Below, piece by piece: positions 24,294 through 34,929 of a stretch of DNA of 64,000 bases (position 1 is its first letter; the number at the start of each line of letters is the position of its first letter). The notes under the pieces are model-generated. The model had not been told where the DNA came from, searched no databases, and was given only the letters and a program-made list of their open reading frames with translations. The translations under genes and the position numbers were made by a program. Location: NCBI GenBank assembly GCA_011316305.1, contig SAUG01000043.1, positions 1 through 64,000 of the forward strand. The letters are read 5' to 3'. The DNA comes from Rusavskia elegans. Its lineage: Eukaryota; Ascomycota; Lecanoromycetes; Teloschistales; Teloschistaceae.

Positions 24294-27132
24294 ATGACAG
24301 AACAGTTTTTGGTGTGGATTCAGCTGGAAAACCTGGACAATCCACCTCCGGGAAGTTTAGCTTTAATAAATGTTTCCTATCTGGGTCGAGTATATTTTGA
24401 TGTACTTCCGTCTCAAATTACTGCTGCTTCTACTTTTCTACAAGATCATTTTGGTGAATTTTCCACATATTGTAACGCAACTGCATTATCAGATATTGGA
24501 GACTTGATTTCTTTGCTCGATAATGGTGCTACAAAGATATTTGTCACTCAGCAGCAGCTGAAAGATATCGTCGAGGGAAATTTGCTCGAGGATCTTAGTC
24601 GCCTAGTACTTTCTATCGATCCGACCGTCAACGAGAAAGACCCGGCGATCACTGTCAAAGATGTTCAAAAACAGCTGGAAAGCCTTACTGGTAATGCTAA
24701 GGTTGATGTACATGTTCGAGATGTACAGGACGGTAAACTCCTGGATATGATGAGGGAGTACAAGAAACAGCCAGAGAGCTATCCTAGAGCATATTTCCCA
24801 TTGGCGGACGCTACGAAGGAGAATTACTCCCAGGCAATTCAAGATGGCCATGTGCCCATCATTCCTGCTAGCGCCCTAACGATCGATGTGGATGGGTACC
24901 CCAACCTTGCCCCTGCTGGGATGCTTATTACCTCTCTGCTCAAGAGTGATCGTCAAGATGGCCTGTATCCCACCGTTGTAAGCAATGAGCGGGGTGTATG
25001 TCTTGGCTTGGTCTATAGCAGTGGGGAGAGCATACACAAAGCAATACAATCAGGGGCAGGTGTTTACTATAGCCGTTCTCACAAAGGTTTGTGGGTCAAA
25101 GGGGCTACCAGCGGAGATACTCAGGAGTTGATTGGTATTGCATGGGACTGCGATACGGATGCTTTGCAATTCACAGTCAAGCAGAAGGGGACTGGTAGGC
25201 TCGATGCTCTTATAATGATACCTATCGTTGCTGATGCCTTCATAAGGGTTTTGCCATTTACAAACTGCAACTTGTTTTGGGCCTTACTCTGGGCTCTCAC
25301 TGCTGGAACGGACGTTGCAAGATCGCAAAGCTTCAGCCCCTGCAAAATCGTACACGGCAAGGCTTTTCAAAGAATCCAAGCTTTTGCAAGCGAAGATCAT
25401 GGAGGAGGCAAGCGAGCTTTGCGAAGCATCCAGCAAAGAAGACGTCGCCGCGGAGGCGGCCGATCTGCTGTACTTCGCTCTGGCTAAATGTATCGCTGCA
25501 GACGTGGACCTTGCGGCTGTTGAGCGGAATCTTGACCTGAAGAGTATGAAGACAACGAGACGAAAAGGCGATGCAAAACCCCAATGGGCTCAGAAGTTCG
25601 GCCTTGAAGAGCTTCCGAATGGGAACACTACACCAAACGACCTTCCAAGCAAAGAGACTGTCAAGGAAGCTGCTTCTATCCCTAAAGACAAGGAAGACCC
25701 CGCGGGCTTAAACAACGACAAAATCCAAATGAAGAGATACAAGACCTCGGAGACAGACCCTTCAGCACTCGCAACAATTCTCCAACGACCTTCGCAGAGA
25801 TCCACCGACCAAATCATGAATATCGTAAACCCCATAATCAAAGACATCCAATCAAACGGCGACACCGCCCTCCTAAAATACACCCACAAATTCGAAAAAG
25901 CAACCTCCCTCACCTCTCCCGTCCTCAAATCACCCTTCCCAGAATCCCTAATGCACATCCCCCCCGAAACCATCTCAGCCATCGACACCAGCTTCGAAAA
26001 CATCCGCCGTTTCCACGCCGCCCAGAAAGAACCAAAACCCCTCCTTGTCGAAACCATGCCCGGCGTCTCTTGCTCCCGCTTCTCCCGCCCCATCGAACGC
26101 GTTGGCCTCTACGTCCCCGGCGGCACCGCCGTCCTCCCCTCCACAGCCCTTATGCTAGGCGTCCCCGCCATGGTAGCCGGCTGCAAGAAAATCGTCCTCG
26201 CCTCCCCCCCTCGTCCAGACGGAACAATTACCCCCGAAATCGTATACATCTCGCACAAAGTCGGCGCCGAAAGCATCGTTCTGGCCGGCGGCGCTCAAGC
26301 CATTGCCGCCCTCGCCTACGGCACCGAAAGCGTCCCCAAAGTCGACAAGATACTGGGACCGGGCAATCAATTCGTCACGGCGGGCAAGATGATTGTTTCG
26401 AACGATACGAGCGCGGGCGTGAGCATCGATATGCCTGCTGGACCCAGCGAGGTGCTTGTCATCGCGGACAAGAGCGCTGAGCCGGCGTTCGTGGCGAGTG
26501 ACTTACTCAGTCAGGCGGAACACGGCAGCGATTCGCAGGTTGTGCTTATTGCGGTTGGGCTTGGGGAGGAAGGGGTGAAGGCTATCGAAGCGGAGTTGCA
26601 TGTCCAGGCGAGTGCGTTGCCGAGGGTGGATATTGTGAGGGGAGCTATCGAACACTCGGTCACGCTGGAGGTTGGGTCGATTGAGGAGGCGATGCGGTTG
26701 AGCAATCAGTACGCACCCGAGCATTTGATATTGCAGGTCGAAAACGCGGAGAAAGTGGTGGATTTGGTGGAGAATGCTGGGAGTGTGTTTATTGGGCCTT
26801 GGACACCCGAAAGTGTGGGTGATTATTCGGCCGGTGTCAATCATTCGTTACGTGAGTGTGCCCGTTCCCTCTTGTTTCAATCTTCCATTTTTCTGTCTGC
26901 TGGAATCTCCTGTGGACGTGTCTGACATCCCTTTGAAGCGACCTACGGCTACGCGAAGCAGTATTCAGGGGTCAATCTTTCGTCCTTCACTAAAAACATA
27001 ACCAGCTCGAACCTTACGAGAGAAGGACTCAAGAATATCAGTGGAGCGGTCATGCAACTGGCAAAAGTCGAAGAGCTGGAAGCCCATAGACGAGCTGTCA
27101 GTATTCGACTCGAACACATGGAGAAATCCTAG
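24294..27132 (+). CDS. HIS4: Trifunctional histidine biosynthesis protein (HisI-HisE-HisD)
   Basis: Three exons: 24294-25194, 25247-26851 and 26939-27132, giving 899 aa. The order is the fungal HIS4 one. An N-terminal cyclohydrolase domain (GLVYSSGESIHKAIQSGAGV, SRSHKGLWVKGATSG, and WDCDTDALQFTVKQ running into GFCHLQTATCFG) covers step 3. The phosphohydrolase domain (ARLFKESKLLQAKIMEEASE, AAEAADLLYFALAK) covers step 2. A full histidinol dehydrogenase follows (RPIERVGLYVPGG, LAGGAQAIAALAYGT, PAGPSEVLVIADKS, LLSQAEHGSDSQVVLIA, NQYAPEHLILQ, TYGYAKQYSGVNLSSF), which makes the last two steps to histidine. The small first intron interrupts the cyclohydrolase metal site (KQKGTG/FCHLQ). Composition flips from strongly C-rich to G-rich at about 26370 inside the dehydrogenase part. 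Confidence 0.95.
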
Positions 27133-27371
27133 TCCATGAACGTAAGGCGATGATCCGATACGAAATCGACACCACGACTTCAATTCAGTAGTGACCACGA
27201 CAGCAGAATGATACGGCTGTCTATCGAGCCTTGATCAGGGCTGTCTTGGCTGAGGCACGATGTGTGCCATCTGCGTTGCATCGCATGGAAAACGATAAAA
27301 GGACTATGATGATGATGAAAGAAAAGCCCGGTTGAGTCGAACCCTAATATCTACAATACAATGTTGTCTTT

Positions 27372-29097
27372 CTATGCGTTCCTGCTCATGTCGTTTCTTA
27401 TCCGGTTATAGTCGAGAAGTCCTGTCGAACATGTCAGCCTTTGACAACTCTCTGGAAAAATAAGGAATGACGCAAGCCATATTCACTCTTAAAATCGATG
27501 CACGTACCTTCGATACTACCCACCGCGCTCACCGCAACATCCTGGTCCCACAATTTCCGCCTCGCAAAGTCCATGACATCCTTCTCCGAGATTTGACCTA
27601 CCAATCTTTCCACCTCTTCTGGGTTCATCCGACGACCTGTAGTGACAATTTGCCTCCCAATGTCTTCTGCTACTGCCGTTGTACCATCAAGGGAAAGTAA
27701 TATCGATGCTTTGAGTTGGGCTTTTGCGCGTTCGGTCTCTGCTTCTGTGACGTTGTAGGATAGCCGTGACCACTCGCGGAGGGTGAAGTGGACCAGATCA
27801 TCGATCTGGGTCTTGTTCTCCGTCACGAGGTAGATACCCCAAAGTCTGACCGACGTTAGTATGGCTTGTACTTTGTTTTGAATCGTGCTCGGTTACCCTG
27901 TGTCACTGTAGCTTGTCGAAAAGCTCATGAAGCTATTTGCCAGCTTGTTCTCGTAGATGAAAGTGCTGAGCTTGCTGCCGAGATACGGTGAGTTGCCCAT
28001 AGCGCGATCCCAGTTGCCGACGATAGCTTGTGTAACCAAAGCTGTGAAATAATCGTCGTCTTTCCAGCTGACACCTTCCACAGCAATGGCAATGTGAGCC
28101 GTAGGAATGGTGTCGTCTCGGACACGCACTTCAGAGCCAACGAAGTCTGGTCGTCGTTTCTGATGCATCGCAATAGCTTGAGAGGATGAATTGGGAGGTT
28201 CCATGGGTATTTTGGAGAAATTCTTCTCAGCTAGGTCGACGAGTTGTTCATGAGGAATCCCACCGGCTCCGACCAGGACCATTCGTTCCGCGGTGTAGTT
28301 CTGCTTGATATATCCAACAAGATCATCCCGCTGAATGCTTGCAATGTTCTCTTTCGGACCCAGGATTGTCCTCCCCAGTGGCTGGTTCTGGAAGGCAGTG
28401 GCGTGTAGGTGGTCAAAGACGACTTCTTCCATTTGCTTGTCAACTTCCTCTTGCTCTCGAAGGATAACATCCCGCTCTCGTTCAATGGCTTGCGGTTCGA
28501 GTTTGGAGTTCTGGAGGATATCTGAGAGAATATTGACCGTGGCTGGAACGTCGGAGTTAAAGGACTTGGCATAGTATACAGTATTCTCGCGCTGCTAATA
28601 TCAATTTCACCGATCGAATAGGTAAGCTGCGGAGAAACGTACGGATGTGTAAGCGTTCAGATGACCTCCCATGTTCTCAATCTCCAACTCCAACTGTTGC
28701 TGAGTGCGGCTCGTGGTTCCCTAGCATTCCTCTTAAGTATATTAGATTCAATTAAAGACACCATGAACTAACCTTGAAGGCCAGATGCTCGAGGAAATGG
28801 GCCGTGCCATTTGTTCTGTCCGTCTCTGCTCGGCTGCCGGCGTCAATCCAGACGCCGACGGTCGATGTCTGAGCCCACGGTGAGTGCTCGGTTGCGATCT
28901 GCGGAACCGATCAGCTTGGTACGATGAGATATCAATTGATAGCGTACAGTCAGCCCATTATTCAGGGTGGTGCTTTCAGTCTTGATTTGATGGTTAATAG
29001 GGGTCGCGAATCCTCTGTGTCGGGGCTGGATCGACCGGAGCGCTGCACGACTTCGAAGAGCTTGATTGAAGTTGTAAGCCAGCCGCCTGGAGGCCAT
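27372..29097 (-). CDS. MAS1: Mitochondrial processing peptidase beta subunit
   Basis: Six exons: 29097-28948, 28898-28773, 28720-28643, 28594-27897, 27845-27508 and 27421-27372, giving 479 aa, the normal size. The N-terminus [20 protein letters not shown] is a basic, Arg-rich mitochondrial presequence. The pitrilysin-type zinc motif is intact: [16 protein letters not shown] (HxxEH), with downstream Glu-rich [20 protein letters not shown]. The HxxEH identifies the catalytic beta subunit rather than alpha. It removes presequences from imported proteins in the matrix. C-terminal part: [17 protein letters not shown] and the end [15 protein letters not shown]. Divergent from SDH4 over a 248-bp promoter with a CCAATCA box. 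Confidence 0.94.
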
Positions 29098-29345
29098 GGC
29101 GATCACTGGAAGAAATCGAGACAGGAGGCGACGAGGTTTGCTGCACGTTGAACGGCTAATTCTTGAAGAGCTTTGAAAGGTGGAAGGGTTTTGGTCCGAG
29201 CTAATTGCAGAGGCTACCCACCAATCACAGTGCCTGGATTGTGATTACATAGTCAAGCCTGACCTCAACTCCTCGTGCCGAGGCCTCCCACTCGACGTCT
29301 ATCACGAAACGCAACGACACTTTGATCGAACTCCTACGAGACACA
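29098..29345. promoter_or_regulatory. Shared divergent promoter of MPP-beta and SDH4, CCAAT box
   Basis: 248 bp between the two ATGs. CCAATCA at 29221-29227 lies near the middle and matches the preferred site of the HAP/CBF complex, which controls many respiratory genes in fungi. That it serves both genes is inference. Confidence 0.5.
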
Positions 29346-30227
29346 ATGGCTTCTGTTCTGCGTCCAGCAGCCGTTTCTCGCCAGACTTGCTCCCTGTTGT
29401 TGAGTAGGACAGCACTATTGCAGCAAGCTTCACGAACCCGCATCTCAGAAACATTAAGGACGTCATACCTTTTGAGAGAGTCAAGATGCTTGTCAACGAC
29501 CCAGAAGAAATCGCCGTTGAGAATGCCACCCAATGATGCTATATCTGCTCCTTTTCATTCAAGTACTCGGCGACAGATATTGCCCCCTGGACCTCGTAAG
29601 TGTTTACACCATTGCCCCAAGTATATGCCACGGCTAAACATTGTTCAGAGGTCATTGAAGGTGGTGGTAATAATAACCTGGCCTCACTTACTGCGTTCTA
29701 CACTCTGCTTATCTTTATGTCCAGTAAATGATCCTGCTCCGGTACCTACACCTTCACCTACACATGGCAGCTACCATTGGGTCTTTGAACGGTAGGTATG
29801 GCTTCCACAACGATCTCCCGGCATGCTGATCGACCACACAGGGCTATGTCCGCCGCACTCATCCCTTTGACCATAGCTCCCTTCGCTGCAGGCAGCCTGA
29901 ACCCTGTCATGGATGCTTTGCTTTGCGCAGGCATCATTATCCATTCCCATATTGGATTCCAGTATGACCAAAGACTCCCTTTTAGTGGAATACACTTCTG
30001 ACTGCTCCTCTAGATCAGTCATCATCGATTACGTCCCTGACAAAAGGTTACCTAAAACGCGTGCCTTTTTCTGGTGGGCCTTACGAGCGGCTACAGTTGT
30101 TGCTGCGATTGGGTTCTTCGAATTCGAAACCAATGATGTTGGCGTGACTGAGGCTATCAAGAGAATCTGGACCGCAAAGCGGAAAGAAGATTCGTACGTG
30201 GAGCCAGTGCTACGGGGCGTGGCGTAA
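29346..30227 (+). CDS. SDH4: Succinate dehydrogenase membrane anchor subunit (CybS)
   Basis: Five exons: 29346-29595, an 18-nt exon 29649-29666, 29725-29791, 29842-29961 and 30014-30227, giving 222 aa. A long Arg/Ser-rich mitochondrial presequence (MASVLRPAAVSRQTCSLLLS) is followed by GSYHWVFERAMSAALIPLTI, SLNPVMDALLCAGIIIHSHI and GFQSVIIDYVPDKRLPKTRA, the signatures of the small cytochrome b subunit: the helix with the heme-ligand His (HSHIGFQ) and the quinone-site Tyr-Val segment (DYVPDKR). It anchors complex II in the inner membrane and takes part in ubiquinone reduction. The 18-nt exon (QVIEGGV) is needed to keep the frame. Confidence 0.93.
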
Positions 30228-30373
30228 TGACAATTCATTATGAAGCAGTCTCTTTGGAAGATTTCCGTTCTGTATATATTCAAATCATGTTTCGTATATG
30301 CCGCTTGCTGAAAGTTGAAGTCGTGAACCGGGTATCATAACGCAATATGCTGGACTATGCTCAATCAGCGGCT

Positions 30374-31402
30374 TCATCTCTTTCTTTCCCGGATCTTCCA
30401 TTTGACCCCGGCTTTATTGATACCGCCTATGCTACTGCTCATCCGTGCTCGCTGGTGCTCAAGCTGTTCCTCCGTCGCGACAAGCTCTTTTTCCCTGATT
30501 TTAAGTGCACTCAGTCTTGACTGCCGGGTCTCATTGCCTCGCTTGCGAAGTTTCCGTACCGCTCTGTCCTGCTTCAGTGCTTGCTGTGCCTGGGCTTCTT
30601 TAAGCATAAGCTGACGAGGATCTGGGGATGTTCTGTCCGAGGAGTCGAGACTGTCGTGGATGAAGTCCTTCCGAATAGATTGCTCCATTTGATCGTTGTC
30701 TGATGAAATTGTCCTCCCCTTGCCATGCACAGCACCAAGAGACCGTTGCTCTTCCGTATTTTCGGCGAATATAACATGGCTCCCTCTTTGCGCTCCATTT
30801 TCATAACCAAGCACCTTCACACTCCCGCCGTTCATCAATAGATACTCCTGCTCCATCTTCTCCCGTGTTCTCCTTGTCTGCTGGATCACAGTCCGGATGT
30901 AACCAGCATCTTGCGTCTTCAAAAGCTTCACCGCATCCTGACTCAGAGACACATTCCCCCGATCCTGGATCTTTCGTCCGTGCTTGTCGGTTTTGCTGCT
31001 TAGCATGCTATAGCTGAACTCATCGGGGTTTCTTTCCGCGGCTTTTTCACGGAGTATTTTGAGGCGTTTTTTCTTTTCGTTGTAATCTTTCGCACGAAGA
31101 GAGTAATCCTGAGAATAGAAATCAGTAGCTGCTCCGGATGGGTAATCATCTCTACTGGGGCTGGGTGTTAGAACAGACCTTGTGCTTTTCGAGTATACCC
31201 CATTTTTCTCTGTGAGCCGGTTGTGCTCGTTCTTTGTGGTTGCGTCGTTGGACTGCATTGCCTGTTTTGTCTTGGAGTCAGCAATTATCCATATTCGAAC
31301 GTGGAAGGCTCATGTCGCTGAAGCTAGTCTCTGCTCCTTACAGAACACTATCGTCCGGTACGCGACTGATAATCGAAGATGGCACTTACGCATGGAAGAC
31401 AT
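30374..31402 (-). CDS. UTP11: U3 snoRNP component UTP11 (rRNA processing)
   Basis: Three exons: a 13-nt first exon 31402-31390 (MSSM), 31261-31179 and 31108-30374, giving 276 aa. The assembled N-terminus MSSMRNAVQRRNHKERAQPA and HREKWGILEKHKDYSLRAKD match the Utp11 family start. The open frame alone would begin inside the second exon in the wrong frame, so splicing is required. Highly basic and helical; the end reads KAGVKWKIRERKR. The family belongs to the small-subunit processome that processes 18S pre-rRNA in the nucleolus. Another ribosome biogenesis gene (RRP7) lies 14 kb away but is not adjacent. Divergent from the CMC1-type gene. Confidence 0.92.
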
Positions 31403-31678
31403 GGTAGCTACAAGATCGCAGAAGAGCAGCCCCGAAAATTATAACTTCAGCAGAAATTTTGGGAGTCAAGAATTGATATATCGGCCGTCGGCGAAGTATA
31501 TGCCGATGTCCACGCTACTCTAGCGCGTTGTATTTTACAATCAATGGTACGACACTTCATGACTTCACGGTTCAACCGACATTGGTTCAGAACAAAATCT
31601 ACTCGACGCTGATATCCAAGATCCCGACCGATGCAAGATGCGCGTCCGTACTAGGAAACAGCAGCCGGCCGTGCGAAC

Positions 31679-32155
31679 ATGATGGCGACTCCAAAACCTG
31701 GACCCGTTCAAATCAACTCCAGAAACCCTATACCTCTTTCCTCCTCTCAAGAAACTCAGGTCCGCGAGTTGTACTACAAGCGTGTCCGCGGGTACTGCGC
31801 AGATGAAATTCGAGGTAAAGTAAAACCAGGCGCAACATTATGAAGTAGCTTCATTAATAAGACGACGGTCCATACAGATTTCGCATCATGCGCATTAAAT
31901 CGAACCATCTCAGCAACATGGGCTTGCCGCCAGCAACGCTTGGCTATGAACAATTGCATGATTGCACACGCTTCCCAGCAGGAGCAGGATGCCGCCAGGG
32001 AGGAATGGTTTGCTACGAGGGATGAGAGGAGAAAAGAGCGAGAGGCGAAAGCGGCGAAGAGGAAAGAGCAGGAGAAATTTCACCGGGCGTGGTGGGGGAT
32101 GCCTCCTTTGCCGGAGGATGAGGAAGGAGCGGGTGCGAATGAAGGGAAACGATGA
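31679..32155 (+). CDS. Twin CX9C mitochondrial protein, CMC1 type
   Basis: Two exons: 31679-31814 and 31878-32155, giving 137 aa. Two adjacent ATGs (31679, 31682) could start it. The core CADEIRDFASC and CRQQRLAMNNC are two perfect CX9C motifs, which form a disulfide-linked helical hairpin imported into the intermembrane space by the Mia40 pathway. ELYYKRVRGYC and the spacing fit CMC1/COX-assembly proteins that handle copper for cytochrome oxidase. The C-terminal half is Glu/Lys/Arg-rich and charged (EEWFATRDERRKEREAKAAK) and is probably a helix. Which member of the CX9C group this is remains less sure than the fold. Confidence 0.85.
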
Positions 32156-33195
32156 CAAATTCTCATGATCACAATAATAGCTGCCAGGATGTGTTCGTCT
32201 CCTGAGCGTCATGGGAAAGGAGTCGTTGGCACCCATGCCAGAGCTGTTTACGGAAGGGAGAATTGGTACAGCTGTTTGTTGGTATTGAAGTATGGATCAG
32301 ATTACGCAAGCTTGAAAGGCTTCGAACCTTGTTGTTTGCACTTACCAGAACATTGGATATCGAAATCGTCACGATGATCTGTTCCCATTCTCCTGGACCT
32401 AAATTCTAACATCCACATGCCTCGTCATTAGATCATACACGGAGCACTGTGAACTAAGAAGAGCAGCCGATAGTGATCAAGGACCGAACCCTTGTCAGGG
32501 TATTGGATCGACTCTTTTAAGACTCGCATTCAACACTGGTCCCAGACACAATAATGATCGTTGAGTGATTTGATAGATTGAAGAACGGAAGTAGGCCACA
32601 GTAAAGCAAATAGCAAAAGTGAACAGAAGAATCCAGCCTGACCCGAACGTAAAAAGCTCTCAAGAAGACTACTAGCCATAACTTTCATATACCCATATAT
32701 CGTAGAGGTTGATATCCACATGCACCTCAGTCATAGTCGCGACCGAAGATCTTTCATATGGCCGGATGGAGGATCGAATTGAAGCCTTTTTAGTTGTCTC
32801 GGGCCTTCGCCTTACTTATGCTCATTTTTTGAGCATGTTGTAAGTAAGGGATTGATCAATCACATCCATCGATATCTCTCCAAAGTTCAGGGCAATTGTG
32901 GGGCGCGATCCAAGATCAGACCATGCCTCCGTCATCAAGACCTCTCTCAAAGAGGCGTGCGGGCCAGAAAAGGCTCTGCCACAAGTCACAAACCATCTCC
33001 CCAACATGACACACAGCGACATTGTGATGTTGTGCAGCTTCGGCGGCCTTCGTGTTCTGTTTGCCAATTTGAACCCGTTACTTCGCAGGGGCCGGGTTCG
33101 GGAGCTTTCTTCGTATGACATTTTCGGCCAGATCTTCCCACAGTCAATGTGAGCCCCTCAGATGATATTGTCTTCCTTCAATGGCTCTAGATCGG
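32156..33195. other. Intergenic, no gene seen
   Basis: About 1 kb between the 3' ends of the CMC1-type gene (+) and TAF9 (-). Open frames of 60-100 aa occur on both strands but match nothing I recognise and have no clear splice partners. No tRNA could be folded by eye. Confidence 0.55.
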
Positions 33196-33921
33196 TCATC
33201 CGTCGTCCATCCCTTGATCACCATCATTGCCATTCACATCTTCGCCAAATATATCCTCCATACGCTCATTACCATCCTCGGCTTCATCCTCATCTTGGTC
33301 AGCCCCCAGATCCATCATTGATTGATCTAAACCATCATCATCGCCCCCTTCTACTTGATCTTCAACGTTCCACTCATCCTTCAACTTCCACCCAACGCCT
33401 GTCAGACAGTACTGTTCCGGTGGCAAGCGCAAGCCCAAGTCCTTCCCAACAGATGGTAGCTGTACTTGGTTGCGCTCCTGGGCTATTTCATGGTAAAAGT
33501 CCTTGCTAAGGGTGGGATTGAATTGATAATGGGTGCGGCTCTCGATGCTAAGTCGCAGTGACGATAGGCTGATGGCGCTCATATCATTGTTTGCCGCCTT
33601 ACCGGTGCCTGATGTCTGAGCGCCATAACCCTCAGAAGTCAGATGCAAAGCGTCCTGGAGGGTGGAGGAGGTGAAGCGATAGGCAAAGTCCATGAGTTGT
33701 AGAGGTACCCTTTCTTGATAGGATGTGACTCCCAGATTGGCAAGTACCGTATGAAGAAGGCGAGAGTCCCTTGGACGTCTACCAAGACCATCGTCGGCAG
33801 ACACAGAAGCATTGGTTTTATTCAGATTTGGTTGGTTTTGAGAGTCATTTTGGGAAGAGGCTTGGGTAGATCCTGGTAGATTCGGATCGGTGGCCGCACC
33901 GACATCGTTGGTTTCAGCCAT
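33196..33921 (-). CDS. TAF9: Transcription initiation factor TFIID/SAGA subunit TAF9
   Basis: A single exon of 241 aa from ATG 33921. The histone-fold domain is clear: PRDSRLLHTVLANLGVTSYQ, ERVPLQLMDFAYRFTSSTLQ and DALHLTSEGYG (about residues 50-100), continuing with SLSSLRLSIESRTHYQFNPT, SKDFYHEIAQERNQVQLP and RLPPEQYCLTGVGWKLKDEW, the conserved TAF9 C-terminal segment. TAF9 pairs with TAF6 in TFIID and SAGA. Both tails are variable: the N-terminus is Asn/Gln/Ser-rich and the C-terminus is strongly acidic. The LTR retrotransposon lies 749 bp upstream of the start codon. Confidence 0.93.
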   Translation of the reverse strand: MAETNDVGAATDPNLPGSTQASSQNDSQNQPNLNKTNASVSADDGLGRRPRDSRLLHTVLANLGVTSYQERVPLQLMDFAYRFTSSTLQDALHLTSEGYGAQTSGTGKAANNDMSAISLSSLRLSIESRTHYQFNPTLSKDFYHEIAQERNQVQLPSVGKDLGLRLPPEQYCLTGVGWKLKDEWNVEDQVEGGDDDGLDQSMMDLGADQDEDEAEDGNERMEDIFGEDVNGNDGDQGMDDG

Positions 33922-34669
33922 CACGAAGACCTAGAATGTTTTGAAGCACACGGTTTGGTCGTGCAGCGGAATTCATACTGAGCAGTTGGTATGTAGGTAC
34001 CAAATGGAAGTCGAGGAGGCGCTAAGTAATACGCTAATGGTCTTTAAACGCTTAGCCAAATATAACCCCAGCGGACTATCGAACTATTCACCGTGTGCTT
34101 CAGTCTCTTCACCAGGCCGAGTGATACAGACACATCAGTGATTCTTAATGGTCAACACCTGTTGTTAGCCCTTAAGGACCAAAGACCAGGACATGCAGGA
34201 ACCAAGCTTGGCGGCGAGCATCTACAACCTCGACATCCTGCATCACACGGTAATGATCGACCTAATATGCAATTTTTGAAGACCTGCAAAACTATCGGGA
34301 TATGACGGCAATGATATTCAGGTCGAAGTAGGGTGAATAAGAAAATTTATTGAATACTTCATTATAGTGAGCAGTAATGACGGTTGGATGAACAATTATC
34401 AATCCGTCATCAAGACTTGATGAAGCATACAGTCTGCTGCCAATTATCAAGCCTGTCATCACATCTCTCCAGGATATCACACGACTTGTGATAAAGCGCT
34501 AGTACTATAAACGGCCAGCGCGGACTAACCCTCATGTTGTCAAAATCGACCGCAATTATTGGATGTGAGATAGGGAAGCAACCACCAACCAAGGCCCTAC
34601 TTCTAAGAGCGGTCATTGCTCTATGAATTATACGCTTGGAGCGGCTCTACAGCAACAGCTGAGCAATCG
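33922..34669. other. TAF9 upstream region up to the retrotransposon
   Basis: 748 bp of ordinary base composition, with the TAF9 promoter expected near 33922. The change to very AT-rich sequence is abrupt, inside the 5' LTR. No gene seen. Confidence 0.6.
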
Positions 34670-34674
34670 TTAGG

Positions 34675-34916
34675 TGAAGACCTGCGAACATGGCATTTAT
34701 AGTCGATGCGGAGACGACTCCGGGATACGCGATAGAGAACGGACCTCTGAGGTCACGTGTACTTCCTATTATAGCTAGTGTTACCTGTTTAGGCCTAGCG
34801 TTTACTTATTACGCGTACTATTTAGCTATTTATAGATTTTCTTTTTTCCTGCTTCCCAGAATATATAATATATATTTATTTTTATATAAATTCGCGCTCC
34901 TATACTAGAGTTTATA
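34675..34916 (+). repeat. 5' LTR (242 bp)
   Basis: It begins TGAAGACC and aligns without gaps to 40344-40585. Its first 120 or so bases keep normal composition (many G and C), while its last 60 are RIP-mutated. All differences from the 3' LTR that I could find are C/T or G/A transitions. Confidence 0.93.
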
Positions 34917-34929
34917 GTTATAAACCCGA
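34917..34929 (+). other. Primer-binding site, initiator tRNA-Met half type
   Basis: GTTATAAACCCGA directly follows the left LTR. Allowing two G-to-A RIP changes, it is complementary to the 5' half of initiator tRNA-Met ending in the anticodon loop, the internal tRNA primer known for copia-type elements. The tRNA match is from memory of initiator tRNA sequences. Confidence 0.6.

Noticed and set aside
27325..27360. GAGTCGAACCC, like a reversed tRNA T-loop
   Set aside because: No matching A box or acceptor stem at tRNA distance, and it would overlap the last MPP-beta exon.
34690..34908. 72-aa open frame at the left edge of the AT-rich region
   Set aside because: Lies within the 5' LTR; not a gene.
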